A stretch of DNA of 64,000 bases from a bacterium (GTDB taxonomy: Bacteria; Desulfobacterota; Binatia; HRBIN30; CADEER01). The notes under the pieces were generated by a model. It had not been told where the DNA came from, did no database searches, and saw only the letters and a list, made by a program, of their open reading frames with translations. Positions within the stretch are counted from its first letter, which is position 1. Every line of letters starts with the position of its first letter. Positions 11,024 through 19,067 of the stretch are shown here, piece by piece. The stretch spans positions 1,075,001 to 1,139,000 of the forward strand of contig JAHBUY010000001.1 of assembly GCA_019637795.1 (NCBI GenBank), written 5' to 3'. Both the position numbers and the translations under genes were made by a program.

Positions 11024-11171
11024 CCGCCGCCGACTGCCCGCTGTCGCGGCAGCCGCTGCCGCCGCCCTGAGCACGCGGCCGCGACGCCGCGGCGATCGCG
11101 GCGCCGCTGTCGCGACTGACGCGGCTGGCACCGCCGTTGCTCAACCGGTGCGCGGAGATTCCGCGTCATTC

Positions 11172-12383
11172 ATGTTGGGCCTGGTGCTGACCGCAGGTGG
11201 GGCGCGCGGTGCCTATCAGGCCGGTGTGCTCAAGCGCATCGGTGAGATACCGGCGCTGCGCGACCGGCCGTCGCCGTTCGCGGTCGTCGCCGGCGCCTCG
11301 GCCGGCGCCATCAACGGCGCCATGGTGGCGGCCACGGCCGAGGACGTGAGCGCCGGCACGCTGCGTCTGGCCGAGCTGTGGGCGGATCTGTCGGCGGGGC
11401 AGGTCTTCCGCTCCGACCCGCTGGCGCTCGGCGCCGGCGGCATCCGCTGGCTGCGCGACCTCTCCCTCGGCGGCCTGCTCGGCGGCGGCAACATTCAATC
11501 GCTGCTCGACGCCAGCCCGCTGCGCGCCCTGCTCGCCCAGCACCTGCCGCTGGCGGGCATCGCCGAGTCGATCCGCGCCGGGCACCTGTACGCGGTCGCG
11601 ATCTCGGCGACCAGCTACCACTCCGGCAAGTCGTTCACCTTCATCCAGGGCCGCAAGGGTCACCCGCTGTGGCTGAAGAGCCGGCGGGTCGCGCTGCCGG
11701 TCGAGCTGACGGTCGATCACGTCTGCGCCTCGGCGTCGATCCCGATTCTCTTCGCGCCGGTGCAGGTGCCCTCGCCCGAGGTCGGCGAGTGCTGGTTCGG
11801 CGACGGCGGCATGCGCCTGGTGACCCCCTTCAGCCCGGCGATCCGGCTCGGCGCCTCGCGCATCTTCGCCGTCGGCATCCGGTGCAAGAGCTCCGCCGAT
11901 GCCCTGTCGCGCGCCGAGTTGCGGGTCGACGAGGAATCGCACGGCGGCGTCGGCTCGATCGCCCGCCCGCCCCTGGCGCAGATCTGCGGCGTCTTTCTCA
12001 ACGCCATCTTCCTCGACCATCTCGATACCGATCTCGACCACCTGCTGCGGATGAACGAGCTGATCGCCGCCAACGGCCACCCGTCCGGCAACGGCAACGG
12101 CCGCCGCAAGAAGGCAGCGCCGGTGAGCGAGCCGATGCGCCGCATCGAGCCGCTGGTGATCAGCCCCTCGGCCGACCTGGCGATCGTCGCCGCGGCGTTC
12201 GCCCACAAGATGCCGCGCCCCGTCCGCTACCTGCTCGACGGCCTCGGCACCCCGAACGCGCAGAGCGCCGATCTCATGAGCTACCTGCTGTTCGACTCGT
12301 CCTACACCCGCGCCCTGATCGACATCGGCTACCAGGACGCGCACGCCCGCATCGACGAGATCGAGGCCTTCGTTCGCCGCTGA
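11172..12383 (+). CDS. Patatin-like phospholipase/acyl hydrolase
   Basis: 403 residues. Oxyanion-hole loop GGARGAYQAG at residues 9-18, nucleophile elbow GASAG with Ser43, and catalytic Asp in FGDGGMRLVTP: the complete patatin Ser-Asp dyad. No signal peptide, so probably a cytoplasmic or membrane-peripheral lipid hydrolase; the substrate is not predictable. The C-terminal ~110 residues (after VSEPMRRIEPLVISPS) are an extension common in bacterial patatins of this type. ATG 11172 places the oxyanion loop eight residues in, as is normal; an in-frame GTG at 11148 would add eight residues. Convergent with the methyltransferase gene. Confidence 0.9.
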   Translation: MLGLVLTAGGARGAYQAGVLKRIGEIPALRDRPSPFAVVAGASAGAINGAMVAATAEDVSAGTLRLAELWADLSAGQVFRSDPLALGAGGIRWLRDLSLGGLLGGGNIQSLLDASPLRALLAQHLPLAGIAESIRAGHLYAVAISATSYHSGKSFTFIQGRKGHPLWLKSRRVALPVELTVDHVCASASIPILFAPVQVPSPEVGECWFGDGGMRLVTPFSPAIRLGASRIFAVGIRCKSSADALSRAELRVDEESHGGVGSIARPPLAQICGVFLNAIFLDHLDTDLDHLLRMNELIAANGHPSGNGNGRRKKAAPVSEPMRRIEPLVISPSADLAIVAAAFAHKMPRPVRYLLDGLGTPNAQSADLMSYLLFDSSYTRALIDIGYQDAHARIDEIEAFVRR

Positions 12384-12439
12384 ACCGGCCCCCGAGGCGG
12401 CAACGGAAGCCTCCCCCCGCTCCGCCCAGGCGACGGGGC

Positions 12440-13456
12440 TCACTTCGGGACTGCCTCGATGACGCACAGCCCGGGCCCGGCCTCGGAGACCCCCGCGAGC
12501 GCGAAGCCGGCGGCGTCCAGCAGTTGCGCGAACTGCGTACGGGTGCGCTCCCGCCCGCCGAAGAGCACCATCATGAGGACATCATCTGCGAGCTTCTCGG
12601 CGTGCTCGGGCGTGGCGGTGCCGGCGGGAACGATGCCCTCGACCAACAGCAGCCGGCCGCCCGGTCGCATCGCCTGCCGACAGTGCGCAAGGATCGTCTG
12701 GGCGTGCGCGTCGTCCCAATCGTGGACGATCCACTTCAGCACGTACGTGTCCGCCCCCGGCGCGACCGACTGCAGGAAATCGCCGCCGACCAGCGTGCAG
12801 CGATCGAGGACGCCCCGCTGCTCGAGGAGAACGCGCGCCCCCTCGACCACCTGCGGGGCGTCGAACAAGACACCGCGCAAGGTCGGATGCGCGGCCAGGA
12901 TCGCCGCCAGCAGGGTTCCGTGCCCGCCGCCGACGTCGACCACCGTGCCACACCTGGCGAAGTCATAGGTCGCGACGATGGCGTCCGCCTGCCAGCGGGT
13001 CAGGCCCACCATCGCGGCGTCGAGCACGGCGCCGGCGGGAGTGCTCGCCAGATACGGCCAGTAGGGCTGTCCGAAGGCGCGATCGAACCCGGGTTCCCCG
13101 GTGGTCACCGCGTGGAGGAGCTGACCCCACGCGGGAAATTCGAGCTCCATCGTCATGATCGCGTACGGGCGCTGCGATCCGACCGCATCGGAACGCAGCA
13201 AGGCGCCCATCGGCGCGAGCGCGAAGCGATTCTCGGCGACCTCCGCGAGAACCTCGTGCGCGGCGAGCAGCCGCAGCAAACGCGACAACGACGGCGCGTG
13301 GGTGTTGGTCGCGCGCGCGAGGTCAGCTCCGTCTCTCGCACCATGGGCCAGCAGGTCCGGCACGCCCAGCTTCGCCGCGACGTACACGGCTTGGGACAAG
13401 GCGTAGCCGAAGACGAGGCGACTCAGGGTGACCGCGGGGTCCACACCGGATTCCAT
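12440..13456 (-). CDS. Family-2 O-methyltransferase (SAM-dependent, small-molecule type)
   Basis: 338 residues. An N-terminal winged-helix dimerisation domain (LVFGYALSQAVYVAAKLGVPDLLA...ATNTHAPSLSRLLRLLAA) is followed by a class-I SAM domain with VVDVGGGHGTLLAAIL, FDAPQVVEGAR, and the catalytic-base region KWIVHDWDDAHAQTIL (His of HDWDD). This is the architecture of hydroxyneurosporene/acetylserotonin-type O-methyltransferases of secondary metabolism. The substrate cannot be inferred from the neighbours, none of which belongs to a biosynthetic cluster. GGGAGGGAACG precedes the ATG at 13456. Confidence 0.9.
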   Translation of the reverse strand: MESGVDPAVTLSRLVFGYALSQAVYVAAKLGVPDLLAHGARDGADLARATNTHAPSLSRLLRLLAAHEVLAEVAENRFALAPMGALLRSDAVGSQRPYAIMTMELEFPAWGQLLHAVTTGEPGFDRAFGQPYWPYLASTPAGAVLDAAMVGLTRWQADAIVATYDFARCGTVVDVGGGHGTLLAAILAAHPTLRGVLFDAPQVVEGARVLLEQRGVLDRCTLVGGDFLQSVAPGADTYVLKWIVHDWDDAHAQTILAHCRQAMRPGGRLLLVEGIVPAGTATPEHAEKLADDVLMMVLFGGRERTRTQFAQLLDAAGFALAGVSEAGPGLCVIEAVPK

Positions 13457-13562
13457 CGTTCCCTCCCTCAGGCCGACAACCTGGATGCGCTGGCGAGCGA
13501 CAGCGGGCGACGCGGGTCGCGCGCCACGGGGGGCGGCGCAGGCCCGCTGCCCGTGGGCAGGG

Positions 13563-13919
13563 TCACCGCGGTGTCCGCAGCCGGCGGACGTCGCGCAGGC
13601 GCCAGGCGGCGATGCCGCAGAGCAGCAGTGCCGCCACGCCCAGCGCGACCGCGCTCCCCGCCGGGGTCGGTTGCACGACCGGGACGGCACAGACAGGCAG
13701 GTCCGCGCAGGGGGTGAAGATGACCTCGCCCTCGCACTGACTGCCGCCCAGCCCGCAGCCGGAGGCGACGAACTCATCACAGACGCCGGGGCCGAGCGCC
13801 GGCGTGCAGGCCGTCGCGCTCCCGCACTCGCACACGCAGCAGAATCCGGCGCCGGCCTCGGCGCGCGCCGTGAGCATGACGATCATCGCGATCGCGAGCA
13901 GCAGGTTCCGAAATTCCAT
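13563..13919 (-). CDS. Small secreted Cys-rich protein with C-terminal TM anchor
   Basis: 118 residues. Signal peptide (MEFRNLLLAIAMIVMLTARAEA), a compact domain with about ten Cys (FCCVCECGSATACTP, GVCDEFVASGCGLGGSQCEG, CADLPVC), then PTPAG, a hydrophobic helix (VALGVAALLLCGIAAW) and a basic end (RLRDVRRLRTPR). The tail resembles CTERM-type sorting signals, as in two other proteins here. No family recognised. GGAGGGG lies just upstream of the ATG. It is downstream of the RidA/LLM region, has its own 486-bp upstream gap, and is co-oriented with the methyltransferase gene 106 bp further on. Confidence 0.75.
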   Translation of the reverse strand: MEFRNLLLAIAMIVMLTARAEAGAGFCCVCECGSATACTPALGPGVCDEFVASGCGLGGSQCEGEVIFTPCADLPVCAVPVVQPTPAGSAVALGVAALLLCGIAAWRLRDVRRLRTPR

Positions 13920-14405
13920 GCGCCCCTCCGTGTCCGTGCGACCGGAACCGAGATCCGGCCGGAATGTGGGTGTCCAGCGGCCCCCCCGGCGAATCGCCGC
14001 GTCGCGGGACCCCCGATCGTCTGCGTGCGCTCCTTGCACGCGCGGCGACCGGGGTCCAGCAACCTTGGGATCGGTCCGTCCACCGACACCAGGGGGCGGC
14101 GGATGCGCGCGCCGTCGCCGCCCGCTTGGCGCCGGGCGGACGCGGACCGCCGGGCCGGTGCTGTCAGTGAGAAAGCAACCGGAACCCCTCCCGCGGGCGC
14201 TCGTCGAACGGGACGATCGCGTCGCCGGCGGTGTCGCCGGGCGGCCACGGCAACGCCGCGAGTTGGGACACCGTCGGAGACGCGCAACGGATGAGCGGCC
14301 AACAGCCGCGCGCCGCCCGGCACCTGTCGCACGGCAGGCTGCGCCGCCCGACGGGGTGACGCCCTGGCGCTTCCCCCCCGCCCGCTTGTGTGCTCTTTCG
14401 CCGGC
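13920..14405. other. 486-bp gap without a clear gene
   Basis: No tRNA, array, hairpin-T-run or complete gene is seen. On the minus strand one frame ending at TGA 14164-14166 reads ...LAALPWPPGDTAGDAIVPFDER...GFRLLSH with strong G/C third positions over its last ~35 codons. It has no start codon before it runs into the ridA start region, so it is at best the tail of a decayed gene. Confidence 0.4.
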
Positions 14406-14795
14406 ATGACCAAGCAGATCGTGAATCCCGCCGGAATGGCGCCGCCGACCGGCTACTCGTACGCCGTGAAGAAGGGCGGCACGCCGGTCTTCATTTCGGG
14501 GCAGGTGGCGCTCGACGGCGAGGGCAAGCTGGTCGGCGAGGGGGACCCCGCGGCGCAGACCGAGCAGGTGTTCGAGAACCTGCGCACCGTGGTCGAGGCG
14601 TGCGGCGGCACGATGGACGACATCGTGAAGATCACCATCTTCGTCACCGATCCGGCCTACCGCCCGGCCGTCGCCGCGGCGCGGCAGAGGCACTTCGCGG
14701 AGGGCCACTACCCGGCGAGCACCTACCTCGTCGTCTCCGCCCTCGCCGTTCCCCAGCTCCTGGTCGAGATCGAAGCCGTCGCCATGATCGGCTGA
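14406..14795 (+). CDS. RidA/YjgF/YER057c/UK114 family protein
   Basis: 129 residues from MTKQIVNPAGMAP, the usual length. Family motifs: YSYAVKKGGTPVFISGQVALD, QTEQVFENLRTVVEACGGTMDDIVKITIFVTD and the C-terminal LVEIEAVA. RidA proper hydrolyses enamine/imine intermediates made by PLP enzymes such as threonine dehydratase and needs an Arg before the final strand (VARLP in E. coli). Here the equivalent stretch reads VSALAVPQ with no Arg, so this is probably a different Rid subfamily without classical imine deaminase activity. ATG 14406 is used; the upstream in-frame ATG (14388) is less likely. Convergent with the LLM-oxidoreductase gene. Confidence 0.88.
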   Translation: MTKQIVNPAGMAPPTGYSYAVKKGGTPVFISGQVALDGEGKLVGEGDPAAQTEQVFENLRTVVEACGGTMDDIVKITIFVTDPAYRPAVAAARQRHFAEGHYPASTYLVVSALAVPQLLVEIEAVAMIG

Positions 14796-14819
14796 AGACG
14801 TTTCAGCGCACGAACGGAA

Positions 14820-15863
14820 TCAGGCGCCAGACGACGGGCCGGGCTGGGCCCGGATCGCGTCCAGCATGGCGCGCCAGCGCTGGCGCGCCTCGCCCTCGAG
14901 GCTGGTGTAGTGCACCAGCATCAGGCGGTCGGCGATGCCGCCGTAGCGGGCACGGAGCTGGGCCGGGATCTCCTCCGGCGCGCCGACGGCGGCGAAGGTC
15001 GCCAACATCTCGTCGCTGATCCGCTCGCCCATCGCGCCCCATTCGCCGCGCTTCGAGAGCGCGTGCAGCTCCTCCTGCAGCGGACCCCAACCGTGCGCGT
15101 CGAGGATCGGCCGATACGCCGGCGTCGACGCGTAGAACGCGAGCTGGCCGCGCACCATCGACGTCGCCAGCTCGCGCTCGGCGTCGGTGACGCCGGTGGC
15201 GACCAGCGCCTGGCACATCACGGTCAGCGCGCCGCGCGTCCGGCCGCCGCGCGCGCAGCCCCGATCGAGCGCCGGCAGCAGGTCGCGCTCGAGGAAGCGG
15301 CGCGAGTTGAAGGGATGGACGATCAGCCCGTCGGCGACCTCGCCCGCCACCGCCGTCATGCGCGGCTGCACGCCGGCGAGGTAGACGGCCGGCGGCCCGA
15401 ACGGATGCGGCGCCGGCTCGAAGATCGGCGTCATCAGCGTGTGCCGGTAGAACCGGCCGCGGAAATCCAGGCGGCCGCCCTCGTACCAGCAGCGCCAGAT
15501 CGCCCGCAACGCCAGCACCAGCTCGCGCATGCGCGCCACCGGATGGTCGTAGACGGCGCTGAAGCGCTTCTCGATGTGGGTGCGGATCTGCGCCCCGAGC
15601 CCGAGGACGAAGCGCCCCCGCGACTGCGCCTGCAGATCGTGGCCGATGTAGGCGAGGTGCATCGGGCTGCGCGGGAACGCCAGCGCCACCGCCGTGCCGA
15701 GCGTCAGCCCGGGCGCGTGCTCGGCCGCCAGCACCAGCGGCAGGAAGGGATCGCTCTTGCCCTCGAAGGTGAAGAGGCCGTCGTAGCCGAGCGCCGCCAG
15801 GTCGCGCGCCGCCGCCGGCACGTGCGCCAGCTCGAGGGTGGTGAGTCCGCCGTCGATGCGCAT
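14820..15863 (-). CDS. LLM-class (luciferase-like, F420-type) oxidoreductase
   Basis: 347 residues, TIM-barrel luciferase-like monooxygenase superfamily. Visible features: GLTTLELAHVPAAARDLAALGYDGLFTFE at the N-terminus, LTLGTAVALAFPRSPMHLAYIGHDLQAQSRGRFVLGLG, the helix VARMRELVLALRAIW, and PPAVYLAGVQPRMTAVAGEVADGLIVHPF. This is the pattern of TIGR03617-like F420-dependent mycobacterial/soil proteins. Cofactor (F420 or FMN) is inferred from the family. It starts 10 nt after the TetR stop codon, so the regulator and oxidoreductase form an operon. GAGG lies 8 nt before the ATG at 15863. Confidence 0.88.
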   Translation of the reverse strand: MRIDGGLTTLELAHVPAAARDLAALGYDGLFTFEGKSDPFLPLVLAAEHAPGLTLGTAVALAFPRSPMHLAYIGHDLQAQSRGRFVLGLGAQIRTHIEKRFSAVYDHPVARMRELVLALRAIWRCWYEGGRLDFRGRFYRHTLMTPIFEPAPHPFGPPAVYLAGVQPRMTAVAGEVADGLIVHPFNSRRFLERDLLPALDRGCARGGRTRGALTVMCQALVATGVTDAERELATSMVRGQLAFYASTPAYRPILDAHGWGPLQEELHALSKRGEWGAMGERISDEMLATFAAVGAPEEIPAQLRARYGGIADRLMLVHYTSLEGEARQRWRAMLDAIRAQPGPSSGA

Positions 15864-15873
15864 GGGACGTCCC

Positions 15874-16509
15874 TCAGCGCCGCCGGGCGGCACCGGTGAG
15901 CAGCGCGACCAGCGCGCCGGCGACCCGCCGCAGCTCGGCGCGCGATGCCCCGGCGCGCGCCCGGATGGCGATCGCGAACATGGTGCCGGCGATGAGCTGC
16001 GCCAGCGCGCGCACGTCCGCCGAGGCGGCAAGCTGACCGGCGGCGCGCGCCGTCTCGAGGCGCGCCGCGATGGCGCGGTCGACCTGGGCGAAGGCGCGCG
16101 CCAATTGCGCGCGCGCCACCGGCGAGGCGCCCGCCTCCGCCGGCAGCGTGCAGGCGAGCGCGCAGCCGGTCGGGCCGTGGCGGCCGGTGGCGACGTCGAT
16201 GACCGCGGCGAAGAACGCCGTCAGCGCGTCGGCCAGCGCCGGGGGGCGGTTCAGCGCCGCGACGTAGGCGCGGCCGACGGTGTCGACGTAGTGGGCGATG
16301 GCGGCGGCGTAGACGGCGTCCTTGTTGCCGAACGCGGCGTACAGGCTCGGCCGGTTGAGCCCCATGGCGGCCGTGAGATGATCGATGGACGTGCCGGCGT
16401 AGCCGCGCTCCCAGAAGGCGCGCAGCGCCGCGTCGAGCGCCGCGTCGTACTCGAACTGGCGCGGCCGGCCGCGCCGCCGCGGCGCGGCGGCGTTCGTCGA
16501 TCGTGGCAT
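15874..16509 (-). CDS. TetR/AcrR-family transcriptional regulator
   Basis: 211 residues. An N-terminal TetR HTH is clear: RQFEYDAALDAALRAFWERGYAGTSIDHLTAAMGLNRPSLYAAFGNKDAVYAAAI (shown by its YAGTSI...LYAAFGNK core). The C-terminal ligand domain is typical of the subgroup that includes CGCALACT-like Cys motifs (TGCALACTLPAE). ATG 16509 is chosen (MPRSTNAAAPRRRGRPRQF, with the usual basic arm); an in-frame ATG at 16545 lies inside the putative operator and is unlikely. It is divergent from a GST gene and leads into the LLM-oxidoreductase gene, so it probably controls both sides via the 16538 palindrome. Confidence 0.92.
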   Translation of the reverse strand: MPRSTNAAAPRRRGRPRQFEYDAALDAALRAFWERGYAGTSIDHLTAAMGLNRPSLYAAFGNKDAVYAAAIAHYVDTVGRAYVAALNRPPALADALTAFFAAVIDVATGRHGPTGCALACTLPAEAGASPVARAQLARAFAQVDRAIAARLETARAAGQLAASADVRALAQLIAGTMFAIAIRARAGASRAELRRVAGALVALLTGAARRR

Positions 16510-16537
16510 GCGGCGACCTTGACCGAGCATGGTTTTT

Positions 16538-16553
16538 TGTATCATACGGTACA
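16538..16553. promoter_or_regulatory. Palindromic TetR operator overlapping divergent promoters
   Basis: TGTATCATACGGTACA is a 16-bp imperfect palindrome (12 of 16 positions symmetric, outer TGTA/TACA perfect). It lies in the 95-bp space between the tetR (16509) and GST (16605) starts. A TTGACC (16519-16524) and TATCAT (16540-16545) could be GST-direction promoter boxes, although their spacing is short (15); on the minus strand TATGAT is a good -10 for tetR. The palindrome would block both. Confidence 0.6.
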
Positions 16554-16604
16554 GAAATAGTCCGGCGCCATCCGGCGCCGGCGCAGCCCCCTGGGGAGGT
16601 TCGT

Positions 16605-17222
16605 ATGGAGCTCTATTTCGCGCCCTTCGCCTGTTCGCTGGTCAGCCACATCACGGCGCGCGAGGCCGGCATCCCGCTCGACCTGCGGCAGGTGAGCCTG
16701 GCGACCAAACGCCTCGCCGACGGCGCCGACTATCTGGCGGTGACGCCCAAGGGCTACGTGCCGGCGCTGCGCCTCGACGACGGCACGCTGCTGACCGAGA
16801 GCCCGGTGGTGGTCCAGTACCTCGCCGACCAGCGGCCGGAGTCGGGCCTGCTGCCGCCGGCCGGCTCGCGCCAGCGCTACGAGGTGCTGGAATGGGTCCT
16901 CTATCTCTCGACCGAGATCCACAAGGGCATCCTGAACCCGATCTTCAGCCCGCTCGCGCCGGAGGCGGTGAAGGCGCATGCGCGCGCGCTGACGCCGCGC
17001 AAACTGCCGCTGCTCGCGCGGCAGGTCGAGGACCGCGAGCTCCTGGTCGGCGACCATTTCACCGTCGCCGATGCCTACCTGACGTGGGCCCTCACCCTCT
17101 GCCGCCACGCCGAGATCAGCCTCGACCAGTGGCCGTCGCTGCGCGCCTACCGCAAGCGCATGCAGGCGCGTCCGGCGGTGCGGGCCGCCATCGCCTACGA
17201 ACAGGAGCGCCTCGCGGCCTGA
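16605..17222 (+). CDS. Glutathione S-transferase
   Basis: 205 residues. The thioredoxin-like N-domain begins MELYFAPFACSLVSHITAREAGIPLDLRQV and carries the GSH-binding cis-Pro/ESP loop (GYVPALRLDDGTLLTESPVVVQYLAD). The all-helical C-domain includes LLVGDHFTVADAYLTWAL, the GST N-capping box. The Ser/Cys in the first helix (FACSLVSH) marks a beta/GstA-like class enzyme. It would conjugate glutathione to electrophiles in the cytoplasm. GGGGAGG five nt upstream of the ATG fixes the start. Divergent from tetR and likely repressed through the shared palindrome; with the LLM oxidoreductase it suggests a xenobiotic-responsive unit. Confidence 0.93.
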   Translation: MELYFAPFACSLVSHITAREAGIPLDLRQVSLATKRLADGADYLAVTPKGYVPALRLDDGTLLTESPVVVQYLADQRPESGLLPPAGSRQRYEVLEWVLYLSTEIHKGILNPIFSPLAPEAVKAHARALTPRKLPLLARQVEDRELLVGDHFTVADAYLTWALTLCRHAEISLDQWPSLRAYRKRMQARPAVRAAIAYEQERLAA

Positions 17223-17249
17223 GCCCCGCCAGCGCCCCAGCAGGACGGC

Positions 17250-18545
17250 TCAGCGCCCCTTGTCCATCAGGCGTTGCAGCGAGAAGAGGCTGGGCGACAG
17301 CGGGATGCGCGAATCGGCGGGGACGTTCTGCCCGGCGGCGATGCCGGCCGTGGTGGCGCGGTCGAGCTTCCAGTTGAACGCCAGCGCGACCGCGCCGCCG
17401 GCCCATCCCCAGAGCTCCCCCGGCGCGACCCTGACGATGTTGGTGCGGATCGCCGAGTAGGAGCCGATGAGGGTACCCTGCCAGTCGTACTTGGAGCTGT
17501 AGCTGCCCATGAACAGCTCCTTGTCGAAGCGGAAGACGAGGCGGCCGAAGAGATAGTACGGGTCCTTCGGCACCGCCTCGACGACCCAGTGGGGGCGCCG
17601 GACCAGGATCTCCTGCAGCGGGCACCACGGCGCGCCCGTCCAGTCCGGGCGCTGGAAGCCGACGCGCGCGCCGCCGGGGATGAGCATCCGCCAGCCGCCG
17701 CCGGGGAGACGCTCGAGGGTGGGCGCGCGCTCGAACGACGGCGCGTCGAAGAGCACCAGCAGGTCCTGCTCGCCAACCAGCTTCCAGGTGAAGTCCTCCA
17801 CCTTGCCGTCGAAGTAGTTGCCGTCGTCCTGCGTCAGGTCGGAGCCGAGGAAGCCGTCGGAGCGGTTGGCGGGCGATACCTGGCGCACCCGGCGCAGCGC
17901 CGGGACGAAGGTCCAGATGGCGTCGCGGCGGTCGGCGCCGCGGTAGCGCCAGGAGAGCGAGACGATGCCGCTGACGTCCGCCGGCGCCCGCACCTCGGCC
18001 AGGCTCTGGGTGAGCAGCTCGCGGTCGGCGTCGGGCTCGCGGAAGCGCGGATGCTGGCCGTCGTAGTGCTTCACGTGGCTGTCGACCTCGATGGCGCGAT
18101 CGAGCCCGCGCCGCGACACCCACAGCAGATCGGCGCGGTAGTGCGCGTTGCCGCCGTAGTAGGTGGTGTAGAAGAAGTTCCACACGATCTTCATCGCCGC
18201 CTGCGGATCGCGGGGATCGATGTCGGGGAACGGCCACGCATACACGTAGTCCGGCGCCTGCCCGGTGCGGACGTCGATGATCGATCCGGCGTCGTTCAGC
18301 GCGTAGCGGCCGCGGTTGGCGTCCAGCGCCTCCCGGAACACCGGGTCGTCGCCGATGCGGTCGATCGCGAAGTCTCCGACGCGATGGCGGAAGTCGCCGC
18401 GCCGGTAGCAGTCGAGCATCTCGTCCGGCAGCAGCCCCTTCGCCTCCTGCCAGTTGTCCGCACCGAGCACGTCGCCGGGCCGGAGCTCCGCGCCCGCGAC
18501 CGATGCGAGCAGGCAAGCGACCCCACAGAGGAGGTGGAGGCGCAC
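17250..18545 (-). CDS. DUF1329 outer-membrane-associated protein
   Basis: 431 residues with a signal peptide (MRLHLLCGVACLLASVAGA). DUF1329 hallmarks: LRPGDVLGADNWQEAKGLLPDEML, GQAPDYVYAWPFPDIDP, the LolA-like half-barrel segment (WTFVPALRRVRQVSPANRSDGFLGSDLTQDDG), RRPHWVVEAVPKDPYYLFGRLVFRFDK and a C-terminal Trp-rich region. These proteins accompany lipid/hydrophobic-compound export or uptake across the outer membrane. The start is GTG at 18545 with GGTGA upstream, 5 nt after the acetyltransferase stop. Last gene of the operon starting at 24571. Confidence 0.88.
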   Translation of the reverse strand: MRLHLLCGVACLLASVAGAELRPGDVLGADNWQEAKGLLPDEMLDCYRRGDFRHRVGDFAIDRIGDDPVFREALDANRGRYALNDAGSIIDVRTGQAPDYVYAWPFPDIDPRDPQAAMKIVWNFFYTTYYGGNAHYRADLLWVSRRGLDRAIEVDSHVKHYDGQHPRFREPDADRELLTQSLAEVRAPADVSGIVSLSWRYRGADRRDAIWTFVPALRRVRQVSPANRSDGFLGSDLTQDDGNYFDGKVEDFTWKLVGEQDLLVLFDAPSFERAPTLERLPGGGWRMLIPGGARVGFQRPDWTGAPWCPLQEILVRRPHWVVEAVPKDPYYLFGRLVFRFDKELFMGSYSSKYDWQGTLIGSYSAIRTNIVRVAPGELWGWAGGAVALAFNWKLDRATTAGIAAGQNVPADSRIPLSPSLFSLQRLMDKGR

Positions 18546-18549
18546 GGCG

Positions 18550-19038
18550 TCACCCGTCGAGCAGCTTGGTGAGAAAGCGGGTCGGCAGGGGCGCCCCGCC
18601 GAGGACGTAGTCCGTGAAGCCGAATCTGGCGTACACCGCGCGGGCGCGATCGTTGTTCTCCTGCACCTCGAGCGTGAGCTTGCAGCAGCCGCGGGCGCGC
18701 GCCCGCGCCTCCGCCTCGGCCAGCAGGGCCGTGCCGATGCCGGCGCCGCGGCGCGCCGGAACGACCGCGAGATCGTGGACGTTGAGCAGCGGCCGCGCCG
18801 CGAAGGTCGAGAAGCCGAAGAAGCAGACCGCGAGGCCGACCGGCTGATCGACGTCGAACGCGAGCAGCACCAACGTGTTCGGCTGCTGCCGCAGCCCCGG
18901 CACCAGTCGGCGGCGGATCTCGGGACTCAGCGGCCGGCCGCCGCCGATCGGATCGCGCGCGTACGAGTCCAGCACCGCCACGATCGCCTCGCCATGGATG
19001 GGATCGTCGAGATCGGCTTCGGCGATGATCAGCGCCAT
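18550..19038 (-). CDS. GNAT family N-acetyltransferase
   Basis: 162 residues. The acetyl-CoA-binding motif A is intact: LLNVHDLAVVPARRGAGIGTALLAEAEARARARG (R/Q-x-x-G-x-G/A as RRGAGIG). Beta-strand motif LTLEVQENNDRARAVYARFGFTDY completes the fold. Such enzymes acetylate small amines or amino-acid derivatives; the operon context (amino-acid oxygenase, lyase, aldehyde dehydrogenase) suggests a small-molecule substrate rather than a protein. It starts 29 nt after the ALDH stop. GAGG close to the ATG. Confidence 0.9.
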   Translation of the reverse strand: MALIIAEADLDDPIHGEAIVAVLDSYARDPIGGGRPLSPEIRRRLVPGLRQQPNTLVLLAFDVDQPVGLAVCFFGFSTFAARPLLNVHDLAVVPARRGAGIGTALLAEAEARARARGCCKLTLEVQENNDRARAVYARFGFTDYVLGGAPLPTRFLTKLLDG

Positions 19039-19067
19039 CCTCTGTGCCCCCTCGCGGCCTCCGCGAT

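Noticed and set aside
9103..11169. A 688-codon minus frame spanning msrQ and the CTERM protein
   Set aside because: The upstream part is low-complexity antisense of msrQ. The real gene begins at the ATG 9972 with its own ribosome-binding site.
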